DNA from: Solea solea
Taxonomy: Eukaryota; Chordata; Actinopteri; Pleuronectiformes; Soleidae
Reading direction: 5' to 3'
Length of the DNA stretch: 64,000 bases
Assembly: GCF_958295425.1 (NCBI RefSeq)
Contig: NC_081142.1
Span: 23,842,969 to 23,906,968 of the forward strand
Of the stretch, positions 37,865 to 50,859 are shown piece by piece. Within the stretch, counting starts at the first letter, position 1; every line of letters starts with the position of its first letter. Below the pieces are notes generated by a model. It was not told the DNA's origin, ran no database searches, and worked only from the letters and a program-made list of their open reading frames with translations. The translations under genes and the position numbers were made by a program.

Positions 37865-40822
37865 TCTGTGTCCTGACGACTGCTCATGAACATAACGTGA
37901 TAGACACTTTTGTCAGGAGCAAACACAACAAACACCAATCACTGCCGAGGTCTCCTGGTGTCAGTGTCGGGATTCACAGGAATAGACACAACACTCTGTG
38001 GCTGTTTCATATGATTCAGTTGATTCTTATCTTCTGTGTTCACTCTTTATCTCCTGGTCAGGGTGGAAGCAGCACAAGCAGATCAGCGATGTGAGCGGCA
38101 ACGCTGGACTACACAGTCCGGGATGGAGAGCAGGACGAGCTCAGACCTTCAAAGGTTCTCCGGCCTACAGTCCCGCTTTCTCTTTCTCACAGACTCAGGT
38201 AAAAAAAAAACAATAACAACAAACTGTTTTTCTATTTTTTTCCTCACTTAAATAGATCTGAATTTTCCCAAACTCTTTATATGGGCGCCCACTTTTTAAA
38301 GCTGGCAAACCATCGTGAGCCAACTCACAAAACTCATCCCACTGAGAGGAGAAAAATACATAAATAAGCAGATGAACTACAACTAATTATCTTTACAACG
38401 CCGTATCTAAAGCACCAGGAACAGGAAATGAGCACATTTTACTAAAAAAGAGGATTCCTTATATTCCCATAAATTGGTAAAATGACCTTAACATTAACAT
38501 TCCTGTCTATATTTATCACAATATCTGCACCTGTATTCATACATATTATGTTAAATGAATCAACACTTCATTTTATGCATGATTTTTATTTTAGGTAAAA
38601 GTCTAGAAAATAAACGGGAAAAAGTCTCTTTACTATTCACTTCAATGCAGAGTTGTAAAACATGGCCCTGAGCGATTTCCTGTGGCTTTTCCATTTAATA
38701 TAATGAGTTATTTGTCTGTGTTTTTTAATTAAAAGATTAATTTTGCACAACAATCATTACAAACATCATTATTTCCACATTGTAATGGAATATTGGGCTA
38801 TATTCTATCGCTAACCCCAATGAAAAGTTGCTTTTTCTCAAAAGGTCTGAGTGAGATCTTTAAGTTTCTCACTTTGAGAACAAAAAACCTTGTCCTATAT
38901 GAGCTCCTTATCAACTGAAAATACAAATCAGAGCACAGTGTGCAGCAGTTCCTCTGTGAGCTGGAACAGTGCAAACGTAACATACTGGAACTTTAGAGAG
39001 ATAAGAGAAAACAATGTGTCCTGACGTCATGACGGAGGAAAGAGAGGCTTGGGTTAAGGCGGCTAAGCATGAGTGAGTTTAGAATTCAGAGGCAGACTAA
39101 CACACAAAGGTCACATAAAGGACACTTACTTTTAAAGTTTAAAGTACAGACACTTGAGGGAATCTTAAGAGAGATTATTATTATGGTTATTTTGTAGTGT
39201 AGAATAATATTATTGTTTCATTATAATCGTTTTGTAATAACAATGAAGAAAGATGAATATGGTCATAATTCATGAACATTTCCACATGAAGGTTTTACGG
39301 TGATGACAGCCTGTGATAACTCTCATTTGCAAGCCCAGAAACCTAGAAATCACTTTGGAAATAACACTTTATTAATGTAGTATTATATATGGAAGCCCAT
39401 TTCTGCCAGAGGTAAAACTTAATAAAAATATCCTCAAAGTAAGTCGAGATTTTGAGATAAAAAGTCCAAATTACTTTTTTATTTCATAATTTCAACTTTT
39501 TATCTTATAATTATGACTTTTTTTATCTCATAAATATGACTTTTTATCTCATAATTTATTATATTATAAAGGCTAAGTTTTACGTCTTTTTTTTTTCTGG
39601 CCATAATTATATCCTTATTACCACAGCATTGTAATTGCCATTAAAAAGGGAAAACCTACATGAGAAATAAATGGTATTTCAGTAAAGCAGTAAGCAGAGA
39701 AGTAGAGCTTTAATTGCACACATATACTTGTCATTACGGTAGGACCTCAGGACTGATTCCTAAACGCGAATGAATAACTGCCAGATATGGACAGTGATTT
39801 ATCATGGCGTTCATAAGAGAGTTAAAGGTCAGTTGACTTTAGTGTTTACTTTTTTTTGTTATTGGCAATAAGGTGCAGCCAATTCACTCATTTATTATAT
39901 TCAATTCACTCTCGCTCGCTCATAGACAATTCGGCATTCTTTTACATCACCTGTGATTGAACAGACAGATTGTGTTTGTAACTCTACACCTTCATCTTCA
40001 TCTTCATCTTCACATGGTTCTCTTCCAGTGCCCTCCCCCCCCTTTTTTTGTCTTCTTTTCTGTTTTTGAAGCATTCTAAAAAAAAAAAAAAAAAACTGGC
40101 TGGCAGGAATGGCCCAACTGTTTACACCAAAACACAGACTGTAGCCACATGCAGATCTCAAGACTGATGTCTGTGTGTGTGTGTGTGTGTCACCTCATAA
40201 ACAAAGAAAAATAAATAATTCCCCTTCTCTCTTGTTCCTTCCACAGCATGGACATCTACACAAAACCTACAGCGTGGATGACCGGGGACAAATGGACGGT
40301 TCGGACATGGTCGCACAAACTCCGGCCTTCCCGGTGTCTCCGCCCACGCCCTACAGTAAGAGACACAGTCAGGACAGAGTCTCCCTCACTGTGGGCGTGT
40401 CCTCATGCTTCATATCTTATCACCGTCTTCCTTCTCTTCCCAGTGAAACATTTCTCTGAGTTTTCCCAGCTCAGGAGTGGAGAGCAGTGGGACCAACACA
40501 GCTGGACACAAGGTACACTTTCCCAGGAGTGTGTGTGTGTGTGTGTGTGTACACAGTGTGCATGTGTGACAGGTGATAGCCCTAAAGTTTGAACCCAAAC
40601 ACTTGAGTTCCTAATTGGTACTAGACAAGAGCTGCTGGAATGTCCTCCTAACACACACACACATACACACATACAAGCTCACGCAGACACACACACACAC
40701 GCACATATATACACACACACACACACATATACACACATACAAGCTCACACAGACACACACATGCACATATATATACACACATACACACATACAAGCTCAC
40801 GCAGACACACACACACACATGC

Positions 40823-40865
<43 letters not shown>

Positions 40866-40976
40866 TACAAGCTCACACAGACACACACACACACATGCAC
40901 ATATATACACACACACACACACACATATACACACATACAAGCTCACGCAGACACACACACACACATGCACATATAT

Positions 40977-41007
<31 letters not shown>

Positions 41008-41358
41008 TACAAGCTCACACAGACAAACACATGCACATATATATACACACACACACACACACATACAAGCTCACACAGACACACACATGCACATATATAT
41101 ACACACATATACACACACATGCACATATATACACACACACACATGCACACATATATACAAACACACACACACATTCAAGCTCACACAGACACACACATGC
41201 ACACACACACACACACACATACAAGCTCACACAGACACACACATGCACACACACACACACACACATACAAGCTCACACAGACACGCACACGCACACACAC
41301 ACACACACAAGCTCACACAGACACACACACACATACAAGCTCACACAGACACACACAT

Positions 41359-41403
<45 letters not shown>

Positions 41404-41617
41404 AATAATGATTCAAATCATAATCCTAACTTTGACCAGAACCTTTAGAAACCAAACTCATCAGGTCCAGGTTCTGGTCCCATGAGGATTAACCAGTCCT
41501 AAAAAGTCAGCCTAACCTTAACTCTAACCTAAACCCTGTTCTAACCTTTACCTTAAAACCAGGTCTTAATTGTGAAAAAGCCCTCTAAATTTGTGGGGCT
41601 CACAAATATATAAAGCT

Positions 41618-41656
<39 letters not shown>

Positions 41657-43237
41657 TGTACTTTGCTGAATACTGAACATTATTGCTGATTATATAATAC
41701 CAATAATATACAGACTGATGGAGGACAGCTGATGCTAATAATAGCCGGCGGTCACAGAGGAAGAGAACACTGCTGGCAGGATGTCCACTCACGTCCTGTT
41801 GTGGGAGGGGACAGTGAGGACTGGTGGGGGGAGAAGGGAGGGTCTTTTGTTTTGTTGGGACATCCTGCTGGAGGAGATGTGCAGCTCACAGCTGCACGAG
41901 GAATTTACTGTAGTGTCAAAAACACACACCAACCTGCAGCCCAGTTTTCATATCCGATCCTGAGACCAAACGAAGGACATGTAACTGGACGGTGTGAAAT
42001 CAGTGCGGTGATGAGAGGGTTCCTGGACGGATGAGTGCAGTCAAAGTTGTTTTTTAAAGTTAGTTTATGAGCTAGTGCTTATTCACTTCGGAAGAAGTTG
42101 TACTTTTTGTGGTGTAACAACATCTTATTAACAAATACAGCAATAAAGCTTGTTTTCATTGGAATAAAAATGTCAGCAGCAGGTGATCTCGGAAATTAGC
42201 CAGTTAATGCTAAACACAGTGTTATTCAGACAGGATTAGTTTTAGACGAAGAGGTCAGGTAAAGTAATTATTACAAGGGCTTCTGGTCCGAATGTGCCAT
42301 GGCAGCAATCATTTACCAAACCATGTCAGTAAAGAGTACAGCGACTTTTACCTTGGGTAAAAATGTCAGGAAATAGACTAGCAGTAAATATGTGAGTAAA
42401 TATTCCATCATTTCCTGTTTACAAGTAGTTTTTAGTTTCACACTAGGTGGTCGGTCAAGTCTGTGGCAAATGATGAACACCATTCCAAACCAAAAGAAGG
42501 TCAAAAGCACGAAACTTCTGATTACTTTAGGTAAACACAGCTCTTCCCACATGGCGTGGTGACGCACCATTTCAAACTGAAACCGACGTTCTCCCCAAAC
42601 AGAAAGTAAACACAGCGTTTCCTCCCTGATCCAGGTTCGCGTTTTAGGCATTTCAACATTTTGTCGATGCCATGTTGATGTGTGTCTGCAGTTGTGATAT
42701 GAGGAAGCAAAGATTGACTTGTTTAAAGTGGGGAAAAAAACATTAATATAAAATGTTTTGACAGGTGTTTTGGGGAAGTGGACATTTTTTGCCGCCAGGA
42801 ACAAATTTGTTGGTTTTTGTGTAGCTTAGCCATTGTAGGCGAATTCAAGGAACTTGGATGACAATTCTAAATCCTCTGGCAAATTTTACACAATTACTCC
42901 ACTTTAGGTTCTGTCTTGTGTGTTTGCGGCGCTGCTTCCTGCAACCACTTCAAAATAAAAGCATGTAAAGGTGATAGAAGAGGACTGGAAGCACTTACAC
43001 TTGTGACATTTGCACTAGAGCTGCAATAATCCGCCACATTGTTGGAGGAGGATGTTTTATGGCGGGTTACAGCACTTAGGTCGTACTCACAACAATGTTA
43101 ATAAGGGACATAAAAGACTTATTATCACACCGATAATTGGTTTAGACCAAAGCTTAAATAATGAGTAGATTTGAGGCACTGCTGTGGTCCTGAAAACATG
43201 TACATAATATATTAAATAGTTTACATATATATACTGT

Positions 43238-43268
<31 letters not shown>

Positions 43269-46070
43269 TATACATATATATGTGTATATATATATATATA
43301 TATATACCTTTTTTAAAGATATCATTTTTTATATGAAGTAATAAAGTGCAGAGCATCATAAAACTAAACATTGATTGAAAACACAGCGACAGTGATGTTA
43401 ACGAGAGCTTCACTGCTTTAAAGGCCAGTTCTGTCAGAACAGAGAGGATGAAAGGGTGAAACTCGTCAGTCTTTCTTTCATTCTGCTGGACGGACAGAAG
43501 AATTAACAAAGGAGAGAGAATATCTTTGGCTCGCACTCATTTTGGGGGGCAGACACGAGTTTCCTGTTTCCCACGTTAAACGGCAGACAACAGTCTGGGA
43601 AACAGTTTACCACGGCGGGACAGAACACTCGGACCCCCCACCCCCTGTACATTTTTTTTATTCATGTTTACAGTCATTAATGTAATCACAAATTGGCCTG
43701 AGGCAGCTGTAGAGTGCGTGGAGTGATTATTGTGGGCAGGGGCAAAACATCAGCGGTGTCTGCCACACTGAGCCCCCGCGGCACGAGTTCCCACAGTGTT
43801 ATCACCAGCGTGATCACACACTGTGGTGAGTGTGATGTGTTTGTGTTGGTGAGGTTCAAACACACACATGAAGACACACCTTACAAGACTGTATTACAGA
43901 AACATAAAAGGAAAAAGTTAGTCGTGTGATAATCTTTATCTCATCAAACTGAAGATGAACCCTCCCGTTGTCTCTTCTCTTGTGAATATCCAGCTCCACG
44001 TGACGGCTCAGCTCGGCTCATCTCGGCTCAGACATGTTATGTAATAACCTCTCTTTCTGTTTACTTGAGGCCAAATCCACAATAAACAGTGATATATATA
44101 TACAGAAGCTCTCAGGGAGCGGAAGCATCTTTGAGCCAAAAGGAATACAGATGTGGTTATGAGCTGAGGTTCAGGAAAAGGCAGATGGTCTTTCACGCAG
44201 ACAAACGCTGGAGTGTTTGTGGTCAGGGGGAAGTGCAGGTCAGTGGTGAGATGTTTCATCTGTGATGAATGAGACGACAAAGTGCAAAGCTTTGGAACAG
44301 AAGAGTCTGTGATAAACGGAGTGAAAGTCGAAGTTGCTGGTCTTCAACAGAAACTAGAGAAGGTTTACACTTTATTTTTATTGAAAATCTTCTTCTACTT
44401 CCGGCTTCTCCCTTTAGGGGTCACCACAGCGCATCATCTGCCACCTCGTCTGCCCTCATGTCCCCCTTCACAACATCCATGAACCTTCTCCTGTTTTCCT
44501 CCTGTTCCGGCAGCTCCATCTTCATCATCCTTTGACTAAACCATCTCAATCTCACTTTATCTCCAATCCGTTTAACCTGAGCTGTCCCTGGACTAGGCTC
44601 ATTCCTAATCCTGTCCATCCTGGTCACTCCCAAAGAAAATCTCAGCCTCTTAAGCTCTGTTTTTCTTCTGTCTCTTAGACACTCCCACTGTCTCCAAGTC
44701 ATAGCAGGTCTCACCACTGTCTAGTGGACTTTCATCCTTCTGTCACACATCACCCCTGACACTCGTCTCCATCCTGCCTGAACTCTCTTCTTCACCTCTC
44801 TTGTCCATTACTGTGAATGCTTGACCCCAGATATTTAAACTCATCCACTTTCTCAACCTATTGTGTCTTTCTTGGGGGACATTTTTCTCGGGTTCTTCAT
44901 TTGACAGTGGCCGCAGAACATGATGCGCCAGGTTTTTGTGGACACACCAATGGACAATGACTGGGACTGTAATGACACATTCAAATACATATACAATACA
45001 TTAATATGGAGTTTTTGCTCCTGCTTTTGCAGCTATAACAGCCTCCACTCTTCTTCGAAGATTTTGAAGTGTTTTTATGTGAATTTGTGTCCATTCCTTC
45101 CTTCTGCAGAGCATTTATGAGGTCAGGCACTGACGTTGGACGAGAAGGTTGAGGTCAGGGCTCTTCCAGTCTTTAAAGTCTGGTGGCAATGTCTTGGTGT
45201 GCGTGAAGATTGTCCTTCATTGGAGATAAGGGACCTAAAGCCTGACTGAAACACCTGAATTTAATAATTAAGCCATTATTCATTTATTAAACCATAATTA
45301 TGGGAAAGACATTACATTTCTGACAATAACGTTACACGGTGGACCTTCAGCAGTTCTTATTTATGTCAGCAGTGTCATTTTCAAGTGTTTCACACACAGA
45401 TGGATGGAGCCCATTTCCTGTGACACAGAGGCGAAGGCAGGCGGCACATGCTCCAAACCAAACAAAAGTCAACTCCACTCAATTCAATCAGGAGCTTTGT
45501 GGTGCACTTTATGATGTGCTGAGATCAGACGCAGTCCCCGTGCGTCCGCAGCGGCCTTTGTCCCTGTGTTTGTGGCGAGCAGATGGTGGGAGTGGACACA
45601 CATGGTCCAACAGAGGGGCCACAGTAAGCCCACTCATGCAACACTGCGAGCACCAGCCACCACCCCGGCAAACACCACCTCCTCGCCGCGCTCCATAAAA
45701 GGCCACATGTGAACTCTGACCCCAGCGGAATCCACTCTGATTGGGAGAAAGTGCTGGCAGGATCTCAGCGGGAACAATGCTCAGTGGTCAGCAGGAGGAA
45801 GAGAGACGGGAGGGTATGTGGGCATCAATGGACGAGAAGGGGGGGGGGGTCTGACATTCTCTACCTCTCCTCTTCCCCCCTCCCTCCCTCCCTCCCTCCC
45901 TCTTTCTGTCCCTCCCTTCATACAAAGCGTGAAGTCGAGTGGTGTCACAAGAAGCCAGGAATGAACAAGGAGATTTTATTTTTCCATCTGGACGACGAGG
46001 AGCTGGGCAAAACTATTAAGCCCCGGAAAAAAAAACTTTACTGAGGCAGAGTCAGAGGGAGAGAGAGAGT

Positions 46071-46122
<52 letters not shown>

Positions 46123-49100
46123 GAGAGTCGGCGAGTTCCATTCAAGCTGGGAGGCAGAGCGTCACAGAAAGAGATAAAGACTTTGGAGCGGGAAGGAGGG
46201 AAAGTGATCCTTTACTTGGGTGTTAAAGAGGAAACAGGACAGTTTCGGGGCGACTTGTCTTCAGAGTGTTCCATCATGACTGCGTCTCTGGGTATGTACC
46301 ATTTATCATACTCAAGTGTCAGAGAAATGAATGAATGATTCTCTTCATTATTGTCTGTGTGTCAAAGATTGATTATGTTCATCAGAGGAACTTTGAACAC
46401 CTTTCCTTGCCTCCTTTCCTTCTGTATGCACCTATTCTGGTTGCAGGTTTCTCTTTTCTCTTTCTATTTTCTCCCTCTTGTGTTTATGCAGCGTTATCTC
46501 TCCCTCTATCCCTCCTGGGAATTTTAAGGAGGGCACAGAGAGACTTCCTCTCTCTCCTCCAGGCCACTGGAATTTTGCAGCACGCCCATCCAAACCTCAT
46601 CTCTCACACTTTTGGTTCACAAGACTTTTGTTGTTGTCGTTGTTGAGCTGACATCGCGAGCAGCAGTGTCTGCAGCACTCCTGACGTCCCACAGCTGCTG
46701 GGATGGTGAGGTGGTTTGTTCCACTGCTGCGTTCATGATCTCATCCTAGTTAAAGACACTTTTGGCCTGATGTATTGGTGGTTTAACCAAGGGAGGTCTT
46801 TTCCCCTCCTCCCTCTGCACTGCTGACCTGGACTGAACCAACAAAAAAAAAGTCAGTCTTTGAAGCGTCTTGTTTCTGTTGGGGTTCTTATTATTGCTGT
46901 GTTAACCAACATCTGCCAGATATGCCACACACAATGAAATGGCAACATCTCACCGAGCCGCAAGACAAATAGTTTGAAAGTTTCGCTTTTCCACATTTGT
47001 TTAGGTGCAGTCTCTGTGTTTATGCTTAGAAGGAGTTCAGTGACTCAGCATTTCAGCATCAGAAGTTAAATATTCCCTTCAGAAGACATGTCAGGGACAC
47101 AGCCGTCTTTGTGGTATTCAGTTTCTGCCCAGACACAGTCTGTGTTTTGAAGAGGAAATTCACGACGTAAACCAAGAAGAATGACATATTTTGGTCAAAT
47201 GCAAAAGCCACCAAAGTTCCCTTATGATGTGCTTGAGTGGACTCAGCACTGACGCTTGTTATGAATCTGCAGTCTCACCATTAGATGTCACCAATTCTTA
47301 CACACTGGACCTTCAAATGCCTTTAATTCAGTGCATGGCAGTTTTCCCACTATGAAAACACACTGAAGCTGAATCACGGATTAATGACAGTGTTGCCAGG
47401 AAACTGCAGTTACAGGGAAACGTTTTCTTTTGCTGATGAAACAGAGGCAAACTCAGCATGATGATGTACGTACAGGTTAAGAACTGTTCTGAGACACTGT
47501 GCAGAAAAGTTACTTTTTTTTAAACAAAATCATGTTTATAGAGCTGCTGTAGACACTTTATAAAGACTGAGTTCAGAAAGTGTGAAAACTAAAGCGAGAA
47601 CTCTACAGTCACTGTCCTTCACCTGGACGCAGCATGTAGTCGTTCTGTCGCTGAGAAAGACAGAAAAATCTCCTTCCAGAGTCGAGTCATTCTGGAGAAC
47701 AGTGTCTGAAGGAAAGCAGAGCATCTGTTTAGCTCATTTCAGCCCAGACTGACCATCAGCATTTGCATTTACCAGTGAGTTTCTCCACGACTGAGCCACG
47801 ATTCATTACCTGTGGTCAGCCTGGGCAACGACCAATCAGCAGAGAGGCTGACACAAAACTAGAGCTGTGTGTTAGAAATATAAGCCTTTTATAATAGTTT
47901 TTTTTGGCAATTCCAACTACAAATATCTTTTTATCGATATATAAAATGTACAAATAAGACATTTTAATAATCCATTTCCATTTGCCGTGTGAGAAACATT
48001 TGACTTCTGCACAACTTGCAGGAAGTAAAGGGCAAAAAAGGCAGAAAATCTAAACCCCAAGGCTGGAAAATGTTGACAGCACAGAGGACAGAAGGCCAGC
48101 TGAGGACGCTGAGGACCAAAAGGGGACATTTTGTTCCACGGAGAATTCATCAACAAGTGGACTGTGTTGTCAGAAGCCGAGCACGTGTGAAGCGTAGCAG
48201 AGCATCGATTGTTCTCCACGTCAACTCTGATGATGTAACCGAGACTGGTACGACCGCAGTTTGTGACAACATGACAAATAAATACAGGAAGTTTGGAATC
48301 CACGTTCAGTCAATGTGACATTTTATAAACAAAATTATTATTATCTCTACCACCCCCTGGTGACTGACTGCAGGTGAAGATAAACTATGGCTGCCTCTAT
48401 TTTAGCAGTTGTTGTGTCACTTTAGGCCTCGTCCATATAGATTCTGTGATTGGTCATCTTTGGTCCAGGTTGGCAGCTGAGTTTACACTTTAACAATCGT
48501 CTTAGCCAGAGGACAAAATGACGCCTTATGGATTTAATGCAAAGATTTTCCCCAACAAAGCGGCTCCTGATAAGCTTTCTGTGTGCAAATATTTATAAAA
48601 CATTTATAAAAAGGAGCCTAAAGACAATGAAACCATTGCTAACCACACTTTGGAAATGACTGCATTAGCACAAAAATGCAGCAACAGCTATAACCACATA
48701 ACCACAGTCATTAGAATGTCTGCGTGCTGCTTATGTACGTTTCTTTTTGAATACGTACAACCTGAAAACAAATCACTGAAAGGCTGGTGACAGGGTTCTC
48801 TTATTATTTGACTTGAATTCCTGGTGGGAAAAAAATGAAAAGGTTGAATGAAAGCTCCAGAACCTGCTTGGAAACAGACAAAACTGTTGTCCCCGAAACA
48901 AGAATATGACTCGAAGAGATTGAAGCAGGTCCCACAGTTTCTTTATCTTCTGCCTGTGTTGTCATGTGTGTCTCCACCCAGCAGGAGGACAAAGCCATGA
49001 CGACTTGTCCAGATGGAAGAATTTAACTGCAGCTTCAAAACATGATCAAATATCTGGGGCGTTTTAGCTGCTCAGATTATTCCCTTAATGCACTGAATCA

Positions 49101-50724
49101 CTGAACTATTGAACAAGAAAGTTTGTCCGGCTGGCCATCGATGATCAGCAGCGTGTTTCTCCTTTGTGAGCACAAACATTCTCAGTGAGCTTCTCTCCCC
49201 ATCTTCTTCTTCTTCTTCATCATTGTCTTCTTTTTCGTCGTTGCAGTTCCGGACACGAGAATATCCGACATGTCGTACAGTTTGTGCATCACGAGCGTTG
49301 CTGTGAGTGACACCGCAGCAGTGGCTGTGACTGCAGTTTATAAAGCCATGAACTCATGACCACAATAGTTCAGACACTAATAAACACGTTGGGGTTTCAC
49401 ACAGTTCCCTTTCACTGCGAGCCCGTTTACTGCCACTTCACTGACTCAGAAAACACAGGAATCTGATTCCCAGTCGACCGCCTGATAAGTTTGTCCACTC
49501 CACACAGAAGCACCGGCGCTCTGCTCAGGCGGGAGGAGGACACAGCAGGGTCTGAGGTTGATTGATTGTGTTTAGGGAGGGTGAGGTAAAGAAAGTGATC
49601 ACATTCTGAAGCACAGCCAAGGGCCAAGGAGAGAGAGGCCTGTTCCCCGACAGAGAACACTGAATCCTTCTCGTATTTTACTTTATCGGATAACTTTTGT
49701 AAAGATACAGGGGAAGTAAAAACTCTTTGGTGTACTTTGGTGCTGTGATACTCCTCATTGTGTTGTATCAGTCATTATCAGCTAGCACTGCTGAGCGCGC
49801 CGCCGCTTCCGTGGACCCACCTGGCTTATAACTGATAACACGGCTGCCAGAAGGTACACAAGAAAAGCAAATCATTTAAAGCAACTATACACTAAAGGCG
49901 CACCTTATAAAGTGTTTGCCGACTGGAAACTCCCGTTTGGAAAACTCCGCTCATTCCACTAAACCAACGTCCATTGAGAAAATCTGTGTTTTTAGCTCAC
50001 AGGGACACAACATCTGCAGGTCTGCTGCTGCCTCATTTGTGATGCGAGTAAATCCACACGGAGGATTTCACTCACGGGTGTCACAAAAACATCACATTTG
50101 AACTTAATGGACGAGGCAGTGGTAGAGGGACAACTCCTGTGTGCTGTCACGTTTAAAAAGGCTTCTTTTCACAAAGCTAACATATTCTAAATATATCATA
50201 GAGTCCTCAAGCACATGTAGACTTAACCAGATGAGCTTTTTGTTGTGTGGCTTGAGTCATGGCTTTTGTCTCTGTTGGTAGCCGTGGTTACAGTGTCCGA
50301 CCACGGCGAGGTCAACGTATCAAGACGTAAAAAAAAAAAATCACACGTAAAAAAATAAGTGAACTATCCCTTTAAATGTTGAGCAGGGCAGAATTATTCT
50401 AGTCTCAGTGGTAACAGGTGCTTTTTTTCCCTCAGGACGTCTGTGTCCCTCTCTTCCTTCTGTCTGCAGCCCGTGTGAATGTTCTGAACAGCTGTAACCG
50501 TGTGTGTGTACTTGTATTTGTCGCCTCTTTAGGACATTTTCTTGCACAAATGCTAACCTTGTAAGGACCGGAGGTCCACATGGAGACCAAAACCAGGTCC
50601 TCATGAAGCAGAAACCTTTATTTCTGAGTTTTGAGTTTTGAGTGTCAGGTCACGGTTAGAGACGAGACTTTGTTTGGACTGTGTGAATGAATGGAAGTCA
50701 GTGCTGTGTCCTATGAAGAATAGC

Positions 50725-50755
<31 letters not shown>

Positions 50756-50815
50756 TCACATTCCTGAGGTCAGCAGGGAGTCTGTTGTCCTCCCTGTGTT
50801 TGCATGTTTCTTAAA

Positions 50816-50859
<44 letters not shown>

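Larger units (their letters stand above)
30582..38061 (+). other. tns3: tns3 intron 12 (about 7.5 kb)
   Basis: Intron carrying stacked transposons: an older GCCTTAGGGGGCG repeat (31110-31530 and again at about 31842), two tRNA-derived SINEs (31570-31836, 31896-32110), a hAT miniature element (32566-33213), a dispersed repeat (36345-36716) and a V-SINE head (36718-36815). The rest is anonymous AT-rich sequence with no exon recognised. Confidence 0.7.

Noticed and set aside
40615..41485. 277-aa ORF of THTHTH and matching CVCVCV antisense ORFs
   Set aside because: Translation of a CA-rich tandem array with no start context, splice logic or family match.
45339..45698. 119-aa plus-strand ORF before the candidate internal promoter
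   Set aside because: No protein family match; rich in Pro and Arg from GC-rich simple sequence. It is more likely upstream regulatory sequence.
48016..48318. 100-aa basic ORF in tns3 intron 15
   Set aside because: No homology recognised and no splice or promoter signals to support it.
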